From: Uloborus plumipes
Lineage: Eukaryota; Arthropoda; Arachnida; Araneae; Uloboridae
Length of the DNA: 64,000 nucleotides
Direction: 5' to 3'
Assembly (NCBI GenBank): GCA_038373865.1
Contig: JAXGGA010001615.1
Location: 1-64,000 of the forward strand
A model generated the notes under the pieces. It was not told the origin of the DNA. It saw only the letters and a list, made by a program, of their open reading frames with translations, and searched no databases. Positions 10,883 to 21,299 of the stretch are shown one piece after another (the first letter of the stretch is position 1; every line of letters begins with the position of its first letter). A program made the position numbers and the translations under genes.

Positions 10883-12512
10883 TTCTTGTTTTGAAATTTT
10901 TTTAATTTAATTTTGTTTATTTATTTATTTTTTATTGTTATTTTTTGACAAATTACACAACTGGTGTTAAACAAATACACAGCAAAAAATAAATTGTTGC
11001 TTTTACAGTATAATACCGGCAGCAGAGGCTCCAGTTCAAACCTGCAAAATGCACAGTAATAAACTGTAAAACTAGCAATTTTACAATTTATTACTGTAAA
11101 GCAGAAATTTTACTGTTTATTACCACAAACTTAGCTGTATTATACTGTAAAAACAACAGTATAATACAGACAGCAGAGGTTCCATCAGTTTAAAAATGTA
11201 AAATACGCTGTAATGAACTGTAAAATTAGAAATTTTACTGTTCATAACTGTAAAGCAGCAATTTTACACTTTATTACAGTTTGTTACTATAAAGTTCATT
11301 GTATTATACGGTAGGGTCATTCCATTTTAAATCAACAAATTTTCAAAAAAGTTGTTGCATCACCATTTTTGATTTTAATGAAAATTTGCATGTGTATTCC
11401 TTTTAGTTCCCAGAGCTCAAAATAGTGTTCATTTTATTTTTAAAAAATTTACCCTTTGATATATAGGCCCTTTTTGTTGTTGGCAACAGCGAAAATCGGG
11501 CGTTTTGATGCTTTGCCTTATGAACTATAACTTTTTTTCTATTAAAGATTTTGAGCTCAACTATAGCTCATTGGAAAGCTAAGAAAAAGATCTTTTTATA
11601 TATGCTATCAATAAATTTCAGATTAAAAAAAAATACTTATTTTTTCAAGGTCAAAGTTCACGACGAAAATGACATTTTTTACTACTTTCGAACATTAAAA
11701 AACCCATGAAGGGTTCAAAGTAACAAGCCGATTTTTTCCACATATATTCATAGTCATGGTTACTTACTGTACAAAAAAAATTGGCTTGTTATTCCACCCC
11801 CTTTATGAGATATGCCCCCTCAAAGTTGTAAATTTTTTTAAAAATCCAATTTTCAACGCTAAAAAAATGCATGTGGGGGGCAAGATAAAAAAAATTTTAC
11901 ATGTAGTATTTTAAGTACTTTTTACCAGCTTTCTAATAAAACAAAAGTTGCTTTGTTATTCAAAGGCGTTTGGCAGATATAAGGGATTGAACTTTCAAAA
12001 AATTGCACAAAAACAACACGATTATTTTCATTTTTTTAAATCTTTTTTTTTATTTAAATGTAATTATATACCTTATTCTTTGCCTTAAATGCTAAAAAAA
12101 GACTAAGAAGAGCAATGAAGAAACATATTTAAAGTTTAATAAGATAATTTAATATTTTTAACACCTGTGAATATAGAATACCACTAAACTTGTCTGATTT
12201 TTAAACATCTGATTGCTACCTACAACAGGACTGAGCATTTCTCAACTTGTCCAGGTTTGTTCATACCATGTGGTCATCCTTGTTCTGACTTGCTCTCACA
12301 TGTATATCTTAGTTGTCTTTCAAATTCCGAAAGAAGTAGGTTGTTGAGCTAGTGTTTCTGCTGTAAAATCTTGTGAAGCTGATGTGATTTCTTTTCATTT
12401 CAAGTTCATTCATATTCACAGAATGTTTTGTTAAAGGTGAAAGAAGAAATTCTTTAGAATCCTTAAATAAAAATTTAAATTTGTCTTTCTACATGTAAAC
12501 TGTGAATAAGTT

Positions 12513-12737
12513 ATGGATAACCCTAAATGCTCCATAGGAGTTTTTGAGAATGATGATTGTAATAATTTAAGTTACAGTAGGCAGTCTACTGTAAATAGTA
12601 TTTCTGAGTACAGTGATGATGATAAAACTTTACTGCACCTGAGTACTGGGTGTAAAACTATTGAAACTGTTTGTACCTACCATGCAAAAAAAATTCTTGC
12701 CAAGTTTTGCCACCTTTATGGAACTTCTTGCTGGTAG
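12513..12737 (+). pseudogene. Truncated transposase N-terminus, left arm copy
   Basis: A 74-codon frame begins MDNPKCSIGVFENDDCN and includes an acidic SISEYSDDDKTLLHLSTG segment. It then has a C-x3-H arrangement (ETVCTYHAKK) followed by a Cys/His stretch across the palindrome centre. The pattern 'ETVC-YH...' resembles N-terminal zinc-binding regions of DNA-transposon proteins, but I cannot name the family. The first ~54 residues are nearly repeated in the opposite arm. The frame ends soon after the centre, so a catalytic domain is absent. It is likely the 5' remnant of the transposase of the parent element. Confidence 0.5.
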
Positions 12738-12901
12738 GTACAAACAGTTTCAATAGATTTACACCTAGTTCTCAGGTGCAGTAAAGTTTTATCATCATCA
12801 CTGTACTCAGAAATACTATTTACAGTAGACTGCCTACTGTAACTTAAAATATTACAATCATCATTCTCAAAAACTCCTATGGAGCATTTAGGGTTATCCA
12901 T
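12716..12901 (-). pseudogene. Truncated transposase N-terminus, right arm copy
   Basis: Inverted duplicate of the frame at 12,513. It has the same MDNPKCSIGVFENDDCN start and the same SISEYSDDDKTLLHL segment, with a few substitutions (NNLSYS to NILSYS, STGCKT to RTRCKS). It reads into the centre and stops after TVCTYQQEVP, losing the histidine seen in the left copy. The two copies face each other, so a read-through transcript would form a long hairpin. Confidence 0.5.
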
Positions 12902-14347
12902 AACTTATTCACAGTTTACATGTAGAAAGACAAATTTAAATTTATATTTAAGGATTCTAAAGAACTTCTTCTTTTACCTTTAACAAAACATTCTGTGAAT
13001 ATGAATGAACTTGAAATGAAAAGAAATCACATCAGCTTCACAAGATTTTACAGCAGAAACACTAGCTCAACAACCCACTTCTTTCGGAATTTGAAAGACA
13101 ACTAAGATACACACGTGAGAGCAAGTCAGAACAAGGATGACCACATGGTATGAACAAACCTGGACAAGTTGAGAAATGCTCAGTCCTGTTGTACGTAGCA
13201 ATCAGATGTTTAAAAATCAGACAAGTTTAGTGGTATTCTATATTCCCAGGTGTTAAAAATATTAAATTATCTTATTAAACTTTAAATATATTTTTTCATT
13301 GCTCTTCTTAGTCTTTTTTTAGCATTTAAGACAAAGAATAAGGTATATAATTACATTTAAATAAAAAAAAGATTTAAAAAAATGAAAATAATCGTGTTGT
13401 TTTTGTGCAATTTTTTGAAAGTTCAGTCCCTTATATCTGCCAAACGCCTTTGAATAACAAAGCAACTTTTGTTTTATTAGAAAGCTGGTAAAAAGTACTT
13501 AAAATACTACATGTAAATTTTTTTTTATCTTGCCCCCCACATGCATTTTTTTATCGTTGAAAATTGGATATTTTAAAAAATTTACACCTTTGAGGGGGCA
13601 TATCTCATAAAGGGGGTGGAATAACAAGCCAATTTTTTTGTACAGTAAGAAACCATGACTATGAATATATGTAGAAAAAATCGGCTTGTTACTTTGAACC
13701 CTTTATGGGTTTTTTAATGTTCGAAAGTAGTAAAAAATGTTATTTTCGTCGTGAACTTGAAAAAATAAGTATTTTTTTTTTAATCTGAAATGTATTGATA
13801 GAATATACAAAAAGATCTTTTTCTTAGCTTTCCAATGAGCTATAGTTGAGCTCAAAATCTTTAATAGAAAAAAAGTTATAGTTCATGAGGCAAAGCATCA
13901 AAACGCCCGATTTTCGCTGTTGCCAACAACAAAAAGGGCCTATATATCAAAGGGTAAATTTTTAAAAAATAAAATGAACGCTATTTTGAGCTCTTAGAAG
14001 TAAAAGGAATACACAAGCAAATTTTCATCAAAATCAAAAATGGTGATGCGCACCCCATTTGTTGATTTAAAATGGAATGACCCGGTAAAAACATCTATTT
14101 TTTTTATAGCGTACAGTAGGTTTTGTTAATTGGATAGAAATGAAATTGTGCTAAATTATATGTTTATACTTTTTAAAATGTATTATTTGTTTTGTTCTTT
14201 AGTAAGGGAAAAATGTATAAGGCAGCTTATTTCAATTGAAAGAAGTTACGTTGACCGTGTAATCTTTCAACCACTACTTTGCAACTATTAGAATCGATTT
14301 TTATCTGATGTTCCTAACTCGCTCTGAATCGCCGTTATCGTACACTC

Positions 14348-14402
14348 AACATAATTAGAGTCCCTATATAGAAGCTTCTATATAGGGACTCTAAACATAA
14401 TT
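14348..14402. repeat. Perfect 38-bp palindrome between 9-bp direct repeats
   Basis: From 14,356 to 14,393 the sequence is perfectly self-complementary around AAGCTT (arms TAGAGTCCCTATATAGAAG). AACATAATT lies on both sides, at 14,348-14,356 and 14,394-14,402. This looks like a very small inserted palindrome with a target duplication, or a templated repair product. Confidence 0.7.
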
Positions 14403-14671
14403 GGCATGAAAAACTTTAATTAAGATCTTAAATCGCATTGCAACGGCTGAAATTAAACTGTTTGAGACGCGATGTTTTCGTTTAAAGCATATTTTGCGTT
14501 ATTGTTATCATTTGAGATGCACCGATTAAACGACTAATAGGTAATCGGCCTAAGTCGTCCAATTTTTGACGATTAAGCAGGGAAAGTTTTTCTTTTTTTT
14601 AAATATTGTACTCGAAAATGAAACCTGTGTAAGAAGAAGTAACATGTCAATGTATTTTCATAATAATAGTA

Positions 14672-15961
14672 CCGTATAAAATGGGGTTAATCGGAACACT
14701 TTTCAGCTTTGATTGTAAAAAAAGCAGTTAAAAGATTTTTTTTTAATTTGATTTTTTGGGTAAAAACTTCGGTCTTGCTTTACTTTTGATATTCCAAGCA
14801 AAGACAAAAGATTTTGAACAATTATTATTAACATATATAGGAAATTATAGGTGTTCCGAATCACCCCGCTGATAGGGGTCAATCGGAACACATGTTAAAA
14901 TTTTTATTTTTTTCAATTTAATCTGTAATAGGACTCACAAACATGAGTAATATTGATGGGGGAGAATAAGAACAGATAATTACTGTCAAATAAATGCATA
15001 ATGTAGTACCAGTAAACGTTTATAATTTGTCAAAATTCAAAATAATTTTTAACTTATGAAAAATGAAAAGGAATTTTAAGAAATGCTTTTGGATTGAAAT
15101 ACAAAGATTTAACATGAATGGAAGTCACTTATGTCGTCCACAAATATGTACTTGTCTTAAAACTAGCAATTGTGATTTGGCTTAAGTTTTTTCATAACAT
15201 CTCCTGGGATGAACTCTACCTTTTCTTTAGTTTTTTGAAATTTCTGGGTTTCGGGGATTGTCCTGAAAGATTTTTTCGCCTTTTCATCACTGTCTGTGTG
15301 CTGGACGTTTACTACATAAAGTCTATGTGACTTTTCCCCTTTTATTTTAAGTAAAAAGAAGTCTCCTGGAGAAAAAATCTTTTGAAATGGTCAACTTTTT
15401 GTCATTTTAAGATCTAGTTGCTAACGAGAAAGGATAAACAGTAATAAATCCTTGTCCTTGTCTTGATTAGAAGAATTGGGGTTAGATCTTGATTTTTCAA
15501 ACAGTTTCTTTCAAATAAGTTTAATTGGAACAACAGAACTAAGTGTTCCGATTCACCCCGCAAATTTCTTCCTTATGGCATTTTTCAGAATTCTTCATTT
15601 TTATGACACAATTTATAAAAAATGCAAATTCTAATGTGGTATTCTGTTGTTCAGATACATGTATAATTGAAACATACCACTCATAGTTTTTAAATATAAG
15701 AAAGTTTGTTCTTGCATATGAAGTTTTGCAGTCTATGAAAATGTGATGTTTTCTAGCATTCCACGTGCAGCCCTCTTTAGAAGCCAGTAGTGTTGCCACA
15801 TTAACGAAAGTAATTTTTTCCTACTTCCTATGATCTTACATTTCTAAAAAAAAAATTCATGGCGAAAAATACCCAATAGTATATTTATGAAGAATTTCTT
15901 TGTACGGTCGGGAAGATTTGTTCCGATTGACCCCGCTGTTCCTATACACCCCATTTTACGG
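14672..15961 (-). mobile_element. Pogo-like element P, copy 1 (1.29 kb)
   Basis: The left end is CCGTATAAAATGGGGTTAAT and the minus-strand right end CCGTAAAATGGGGTGTATAG. TA flanks both sides (14,670-14,671 and 15,962-15,963). Subterminal ATCGGAACA and CACCCCGCTG motifs occur at each end and inside. A second copy lies at 22,391-23,812. The interior keeps a minus-strand C-terminal transposase domain remnant (15,170-15,420) but no catalytic core that I can see. Confidence 0.85.
15170..15420 (-). pseudogene. Remnant C-terminal domain of a pogo-like transposase
   Basis: The minus strand is open over about 70 codons. It reads FSPGDFFLLKIKGEKSHRLY, then a VVNVQHTDSDEK segment, then EKVEFIPGDVMKKLKPN near the end. 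This 'PGDF-L-K...Y-V-V...F...D-...L-P' pattern resembles a small C-terminal domain found in arthropod DNA-transposon proteins. It lies inside a TIR element with TA duplications. The upstream catalytic region is missing or unrecognisable. The family match is from memory of the pattern and is moderate. Confidence 0.5.
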
Positions 15962-16014
15962 TAATTAATAATATCGAAGAGTTAAAAAAAGTTAATAATT
16001 CATTTTTTTAAAGA

Positions 16015-16567
16015 CAGTGAACTTCCACTTATACGCCTCCTCATTTATGCGCCTTTTTCACTTATAGGACGATTTTGAATGGTCCCAGCACATTCCATAG
16101 CAAAATAATAATAGTATCGTTCGTTTATGCGTCGCTCTAAGGATAAATATTTCACTTATGAGCCGAATTTTTCCTAAAATGTATGCAAATTTATTTATTT
16201 TCTTTAAAAAATAAGCATGTTTCTTTACTTTCCTCTTTAATATTTCGCCTTTATTACTCGCGGAAGGCATTTTTTCCGCATGAATGATGGAGAGGGACAA
16301 TTATCTATTATGCATCGTTTTAAAGGGAATAGTTTGTAATTAGGTATGCTACAACTTTTGTTTTCTCGTTATCATTATAGTTACGTTACAGTAATTGCCA
16401 AACCGTAGTAATATCTCCCTTTCTTATAGAAACAATCTTATTCACTCTCTCATTTGAACCTATGTTGAGTTTTAGTCCTTTAAATAGGCTTGTTCACTTA
16501 TACGTCTCTCTCACTTATGCGCCTTTTAATGTGTCACTAGGGCAGGCGCATAAGTGAGAGTTCACTG
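16015..16567. mobile_element. CAGTGAAC MITE, copy 1
   Basis: The left end is CAGTGAACTTCCACTTATAC and the minus-strand right end CAGTGAACTCTCACTTATGC. Repeats of CACTTAT(A/G)CG(C/T)C lie at both ends and internally. TA follows the right end. It is nearly collinear with 29,879-30,440. The superfamily is probably pogo/Tigger by its CAGTG start. No coding capacity. Confidence 0.85.
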
Positions 16568-17390
16568 TATTTATTAAATCTATGTACATTAAAGTAAAAG
16601 TAGGAGGCTATGAGATGGTTTTTAATTTGTACATCTGTTAGTTCTTTGTCTCCAACAGAGCATGCGAGGGAATACTTTGATTCAAACTTTTTTTTAAACT
16701 TTTGTTATTCAGTTTCTGTATTCATTGTTTATACACTTAACTGGCAGCATACATTTTGCAAATTTCTTTTTAAAAGCTCTCTAAGCTCTGGCACTCTCTA
16801 CTGACTTTTTAGGGTTGCTGTTTCTTAGTTTGGTGTTGTCAACTTAGGTTTTTTTAGCTTTTAGGTTTTTGCTATTGCGCCAAATTTAGCAATTTCTTGT
16901 ATTTTGTACCATTTTTTAAAGTTTCGTAGCTACAATTTTTTTGTGGAAACAACAAAAATAGTTATTTTGCATGGTGAGAAAAAAAAGTCGCCAAATTACC
17001 GATTGGGGGGGGGGGGGGAATATCAAAGTAGTTCCCTGGAGTATGATGTGAGGTGAAAGTTAAAACCAACTGGAACCAAATGCGTACTGGAGAACAGGGA
17101 CTCTGCATCCATTCTCATCAACCCCTCCCGCGCCAAATGAAATGAAATTGGGTGTGATTTTACGGTGGATTAAATAAGGTTGTGTTTTTTAAAACAAATT
17201 ACGGCTGTTTTAAATGCGTAATTGCAACCAAAGGCTTAAAAATGCTTTTCAAGTTTATCTAAAAAAGTACTTAGCACTTTAGAAAAAAACACGAGTTTAC
17301 AAACCTCTTTTTTTTTAAACCGAGCGGGCTCGGTTCCCAGGTACTATATTTTTATGTTTGTTTTAAAATTTTGAACACTTGTAGCAGCAT
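16568..17390. other. Spacer with a G-tract
   Basis: Mostly unassigned. It holds scattered CGCCAAATT motifs (16,880, 16,990) just before a run of about 15 G at 17,006. No gene is supported. Confidence 0.4.
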
Positions 17391-17391
17391 A

Positions 17392-17485
17392 AAGCAGTGA
17401 GTAACCGCCCCTAAGCAAGGTAGCGGTGTATTGCATGTTCCTGCCTTAGCTCTTGCATAGGGGCGGTTACTCACTGCTTTATACC
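17392..17485. repeat. 90-bp foldback around GGGGCGGTTACTCACTGC
   Basis: AAAGCAGTGAGTAACCGCCC at the left is inverted as GGGCGGTTACTCACTGCTTT at the right, with a loop of about 40 bases containing GCGGTGTATTGCATG. The loop sequence and stem belong to the dispersed family seen at 9,700 and 56,285. Confidence 0.75.
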
Positions 17486-17720
17486 CGAGCTCTGCCTTAA
17501 AATTTGCGAGTTGTACCGTTCTCATGTGTGGTCGCTCGCTGGTATTCTAATTTCATATTAGCTACCAGTTTCTTTGGCTCTCTTTGCTCTATAAGGGGAT
17601 TTTTGCCTCCAACTCGGCTATTGTCGTAATACATGCTGATAAGTGCATAATAAGCACGAAACTGTAGTCCAACGATCGAAATGACCGAGTTGGCGGTGTA
17701 TTTCATGTTCAAACTTCTAG
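17486..17720. repeat. Dispersed repeat, GCACGAAAC...GGTGTATT family, copy 2
   Basis: Contains CTCTATAAGGGGATTTTTGC, AAGCACGAAACTGTAGTCCA and GAGTTGGCGGTGTATTTCAT in the same order as copy 1. It adjoins the foldback at 17,392, so the family may include the hairpin as one end. Confidence 0.6.
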
Positions 17721-18189
17721 CAGTGTAAAAAAAAAATAATAATAATAAAAACACCGTAAAAAGAGATTTTTGCTGACTTTTTGGAAAACTTTTCAAACAT
17801 CGATTAGTTTTCCAGAAAAATTGGAGCCTTTTTACACTGTTTTATTTTCTTTTACTTTTCCAAATGCATTTTAATCATTTCTTATTTCGATTTTTTTTAT
17901 TTAACTGCATCCAATGATTCAACGCCTACTAACAGTGAAAAAGTCGATGCTAATCTAAACATCTCCATAGATCGCGGTGTGAATTTTCATGTCAAGTTAA
18001 CAAAAGGATATAACTTTACCAACAATAATAAGGAAATTTGTTTACAGAATTTGAATAGAGAGAAATTAGTGAAATAGAGACAATAAATCATCGCCCACAG
18101 AAGTAAACACACTATTTCTGAGAAGATAAAACTGCAATTAAAAAAAAGCTGACGAAAAAATCGTAGTATACGAAATCCGTATCATTAAG

Positions 18190-19491
18190 GTAAATCGGGG
18201 GAAGATGCCACAGTTAAGGAATTTTCGATGATTACAGTTTAAATTGCAATAACAAGTCCATGCAAACAAATACACTTTATTTTTCAACAATTTAGTTAAT
18301 CATAAATATTAGTGAATACTCTTCAAAGTATAAAATTTAGTCATAATTTAATGTTTAAAAAAGTCATTTATTTGTGGCATCTTCCCCATATATACGGGGA
18401 AGATGCCACCTGTTATGGGGGAAGATGCCATAACACGCCAATGAATAAAAAAATAAGACCAACATTAAAAACTTAAGTGTGAACATAATAACAAAAGGAA
18501 ACAAATTGAAATTTAGTCATATTCGATTTGAAAAAAATAATAGCAGCACAAATTTGAATGACAGCCTACACAAAATTTCACTCAATGCAAATGATCATCA
18601 TTGCAATCTTCATGCAACCATTTGTTGCATTCGATGCACTGAATCCAGTCACACTTGGGACCTTTATTAGCATAAAAATCCCCTGTTATCATCATCCACC
18701 CGTCATCACTCGAATGTAGAGTAATTTTTTCACGTGAGGACTAGCTGACATGTTTTTTACGTCCGTGATACGTTTTATGCGTCACTTCAAAGTTCTACAT
18801 GGAATTCTATAAATCTTTGCTGCAGCTCACATAGTGTTTCGTGCATTTCTTACATCTTCTACAGTTTTCAGCAAATTTGATTCGGACCAAGAAGAGTGTT
18901 AAGCTTTTCTTTTGTTGTTTTCAGACATTGTCTAAATGGTAATTAAATGAGAGTTCTATTTTTTAAAAGTCATAATGCCTAAAACGAAAGCATAAGAAAA
19001 TATGTAAGTGATTTATTTTCTATTTTACACGATACTATTCAGTGCTATAAACAAAAAATAAATAATATTTAGTTTATTTCACCTATTTCTGAACCATGTG
19101 GCGTCTTCCCCCAAGTATATGGGGAAGATGCCACACACGCTTATTTCCTTATTGCTACAGTGGTGTGGAGCTCTTCTACGTAGATGATGTATGTAACGTA
19201 ATGCAAAACTCACTTATATTGCTAAGATCTTATTTAAAATAGCAAAGACGTTTATCTGCTCAAAGTATGAGGAACAGAATATTACAAGAGTTGTACTCAC
19301 CACGTTAATTCTCACGAGATAAAAAAAATAACGCCGATTAAAGTCGATGAATTGAAACAAATGGCCAAGCTACATCTTATGTGGGACCTGACACTGGATA
19401 CAAGTGGCTCAGTATTGCAATCTAACGATGCATAAACGAGTTATGATCAAACTTGCGTCTTCCCCCGACTGGCATCTTCCCCCGACTTACG
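18190..19491 (-). mobile_element. GGGGAAGATGCCA transposon (1.3 kb)
   Basis: The left end has TAAATCGGGGGAAGATGCCA. The right end, on the minus strand, has GTAAGTCGGGGGAAGATGCC. The motif GGGGAAGATGCCA recurs internally in both orientations near 18,375-18,430 and 19,100-19,135. A zinc-finger-like transposase tail is kept on the minus strand (18,582-18,722). The length is too short for a full pogo transposase. Confidence 0.8.
18582..18722 (-). pseudogene. Pogo-like transposase C-terminal zinc-finger remnant
   Basis: The minus strand encodes about 45 residues ending at a stop (codon at about 18,582). They include DDGWMMITGDFYANKGPK and then CDWIQCIECNKWLHEDC. The C-x2-C-x2-W-x-H-x2-C end is typical of the PHD-like tail on many arthropod pogo/Tigger transposases. 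The first Cys pair expected in that finger is not seen. Upstream frames are broken. Enclosure in TIRs supports a transposon origin rather than a host PHD protein. Confidence 0.6.
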
Positions 19492-19578
19492 TTATAATTA
19501 ATCGGCATCGTCAGATTAACTTTTGCTGATTGATCGGTTTTTGGTTTTCAGACAATTTGCTTACCGGTGCATCCCTAC

Positions 19579-19584
19579 TTATTA

Positions 19585-19670
<86 letters not shown>
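19579..19670. repeat. (ATT)n microsatellite
   Basis: About 92 bp of nearly pure ATT repeat. Confidence 0.95.
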
Positions 19671-19774
19671 AATTAATGAAATTGGTAAGATTCTTTACTT
19701 AAAATGAGCAATGGACTGTAAAACAGTAAAAAAGGTACAAAATTTAAAACCGGATTTTATCTGGTTGGAGGTCT

Positions 19775-19775
19775 T

Positions 19776-19810
<35 letters not shown>

Positions 19811-19813
19811 TTC
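19775..19813. repeat. (TTTA)n microsatellite
   Basis: About ten TTTA units, the last one interrupted. Confidence 0.9.
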
Positions 19814-20860
19814 ATTTTTTGAAAGAATTATAAACATTCTAACCTTTAAGTGTACTTATCGCAATTTGACATAGCGAAAAACAAAATTTGTCTTCAAGTT
19901 GTCCAATTTTTATTTATTTTTATTTCCTTCATTTAATCATTTTTTTTAACCTAAAGTTTTTTTGCTCTTGAAAATCGGAAAGTTAGAAAAGAGACCTGTT
20001 ATGACTTAAAAAAGAAAAAAAAAAAGTTGATTTTTAAAATATTATTTTAAGTTAGGGCTTAAATGTTACACGAAAAAGTAGAGACTATTTTGATAAACTA
20101 AACCGAATATAACTTTTAATGTTCTGTAACTATAATCGAATATGTCGTACACAGAGAGGGAAAGTAATTTTCCTTAAATTATGGTAAATTTCTCGGTTTA
20201 ATTGTTTCTTACCATTTTAATGATTCAGCTTATATTTAAAAAGAAAAAAAAAGTTAAAACGCTGCTTAAAATACTTTCAAACCTATTTCTTTTCCATACG
20301 TGGAATGAAAAAGTATGCGTAGTTTCAAAAAGAAGTTTTTTAAAAAGAGGATATAAAACAAATAGAAAAAGAAGAAAAAAATCTTACCTTGGGAGAAAAG
20401 AGATTTTGACTAAATAAACTCACTTTCACAAGTCAATTTTTTCTCTCTCGGAAACTTTTATTTGCTTATTTTTTATGTTATCCATTCCCCATGACACGCA
20501 TACATTTGACATATTTTTTATCTTCATTATCTCTACCGAGAAAGTGAGAGGGGGAAAGAAAGAAAGAAATGAAAAACAAAATATCGCTCCATTTTCTGAA
20601 GGCATCGAGAGAGGGAAAAAAATATTTGCATTTTTTTTTTCGTTGCTTCTTCACACCAAACGATGCAAAACAATAATAAAAAAAATGTATATCTCACAAC
20701 GTCACAGCCCATTTATTCCCTCCTAGAGAGAAATCTCCACCCCCTCCTCCTCCCCAAAAAGAACTAAGCCACCTTCTATCGAAGCAGTTGTGCGTTCTCA
20801 GTTTTTCACGGGGAGGGAGGAGGAATAGGAAAAAAAAGAACAAATAGATAAAAACGGTTT
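19814..20860. other. Unassigned spacer with purine and pyrimidine tracts
   Basis: AT-rich, with AGAAAGAAAGAAATG-like runs near 20,555 and CCCCCTCCTCCTCCCC at about 20,740. No gene is supported. Confidence 0.35.
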
Positions 20861-20864
20861 TTTT

Positions 20865-21090
20865 GTGACGTCAGATAGCGTTAGGCCCCGTGCCCCATCC
20901 GAGAAGGGCGTTACGGACGGGGATGCTTCCTCAAGGATGCTTTTAGGCGCTCCGGGCTGTCACCGCCAATGAGACCGCCGCATTCCTGCCGATGTCGTCT
21001 GCCGTGATATCGTCTGCAGTGTCGTTCGCTTCACCCTCTTTCCCGCTTCTTTCGCTCCTGCCTACTTTTCCGCGGATTTTTGCATGAGAT
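20865..21090. other. GC-richer, CpG-containing island
   Basis: About 220 bp stand out against the AT-rich surroundings: GTGACGTCAGATAGCG, TTAGGCCCCGTGCCCC, repeated GATATCGTCTG/GATGTCGTCTG, and GCGGATTTTTGC. A minus-strand frame of 76 codons spans it (20,943-21,173) but its Ala/Asp-rich peptide matches nothing I know. It could be a promoter-proximal region, a first exon or a conserved regulatory element. I cannot decide. Confidence 0.3.
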
Positions 21091-21299
21091 GAGTTTTGCA
21101 AACAAAGGGGTCGTTTTGCAACTTCCGTGATGCTTTTCTTCCTGAGGCTTAGCTGTTTCAGAAGCAAAAGCACCGAATGGGGAAATACGTACGCTTTGAA
21201 ATAAGAAATAGATGGCGGCTCAAATTATGACGTTATACATGAAAATATGATCATTTCATACAAATATATAATCTATGTATATAAAAATGGATGTATGAA

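Larger units (their letters stand above)
11314..14083. mobile_element. 2.77-kb palindromic transposon derivative
   Basis: The whole element is an inverted repeat: arms of about 1.35 kb (11,314 to about 12,680 and about 12,733-14,083) around a centre of about 50 bp. Termini are GGGTCATTCCATTTTAAATC on both strands. A 4-bp duplication, GGTA, flanks it (11,310-11,313 and 14,084-14,087), so it moved as a unit. Arms differ by scattered substitutions only, judged by eye at about 95% identity. Each arm carries one copy of a short transposase-like open frame facing the centre. The 4-bp duplication and TIR match the second palindrome at 32,725. The superfamily is not firmly assigned; Kolobok- or Chapaev-like groups were considered and left open. 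Confidence 0.9.
10978..14111. mobile_element. ACTGTAAA-family MITE, copy 2, split by a palindromic element
   Basis: The left part, 10,978-11,313, has the family start (CACAGCAAAAAATAAATTG) and internal ACTGTAAA units, and breaks off within the ATTATACGGTA motif. The remainder, about 14,084-14,111, resumes with GGTAAAAACATCTATTT, the family right end. The interrupting DNA is the 2,770-bp element at 11,314-14,083. Confidence 0.85.

Noticed and set aside
12513..12901. Two convergent host genes
   Set aside because: They are mirror copies inside a transposed palindrome and lack a catalytic domain.
20943..21173. Minus-strand 76-codon frame as a first exon
   Set aside because: GC-rich context is suggestive, but the peptide is low-information and no splice donor or promoter could be argued convincingly; kept only as an island.
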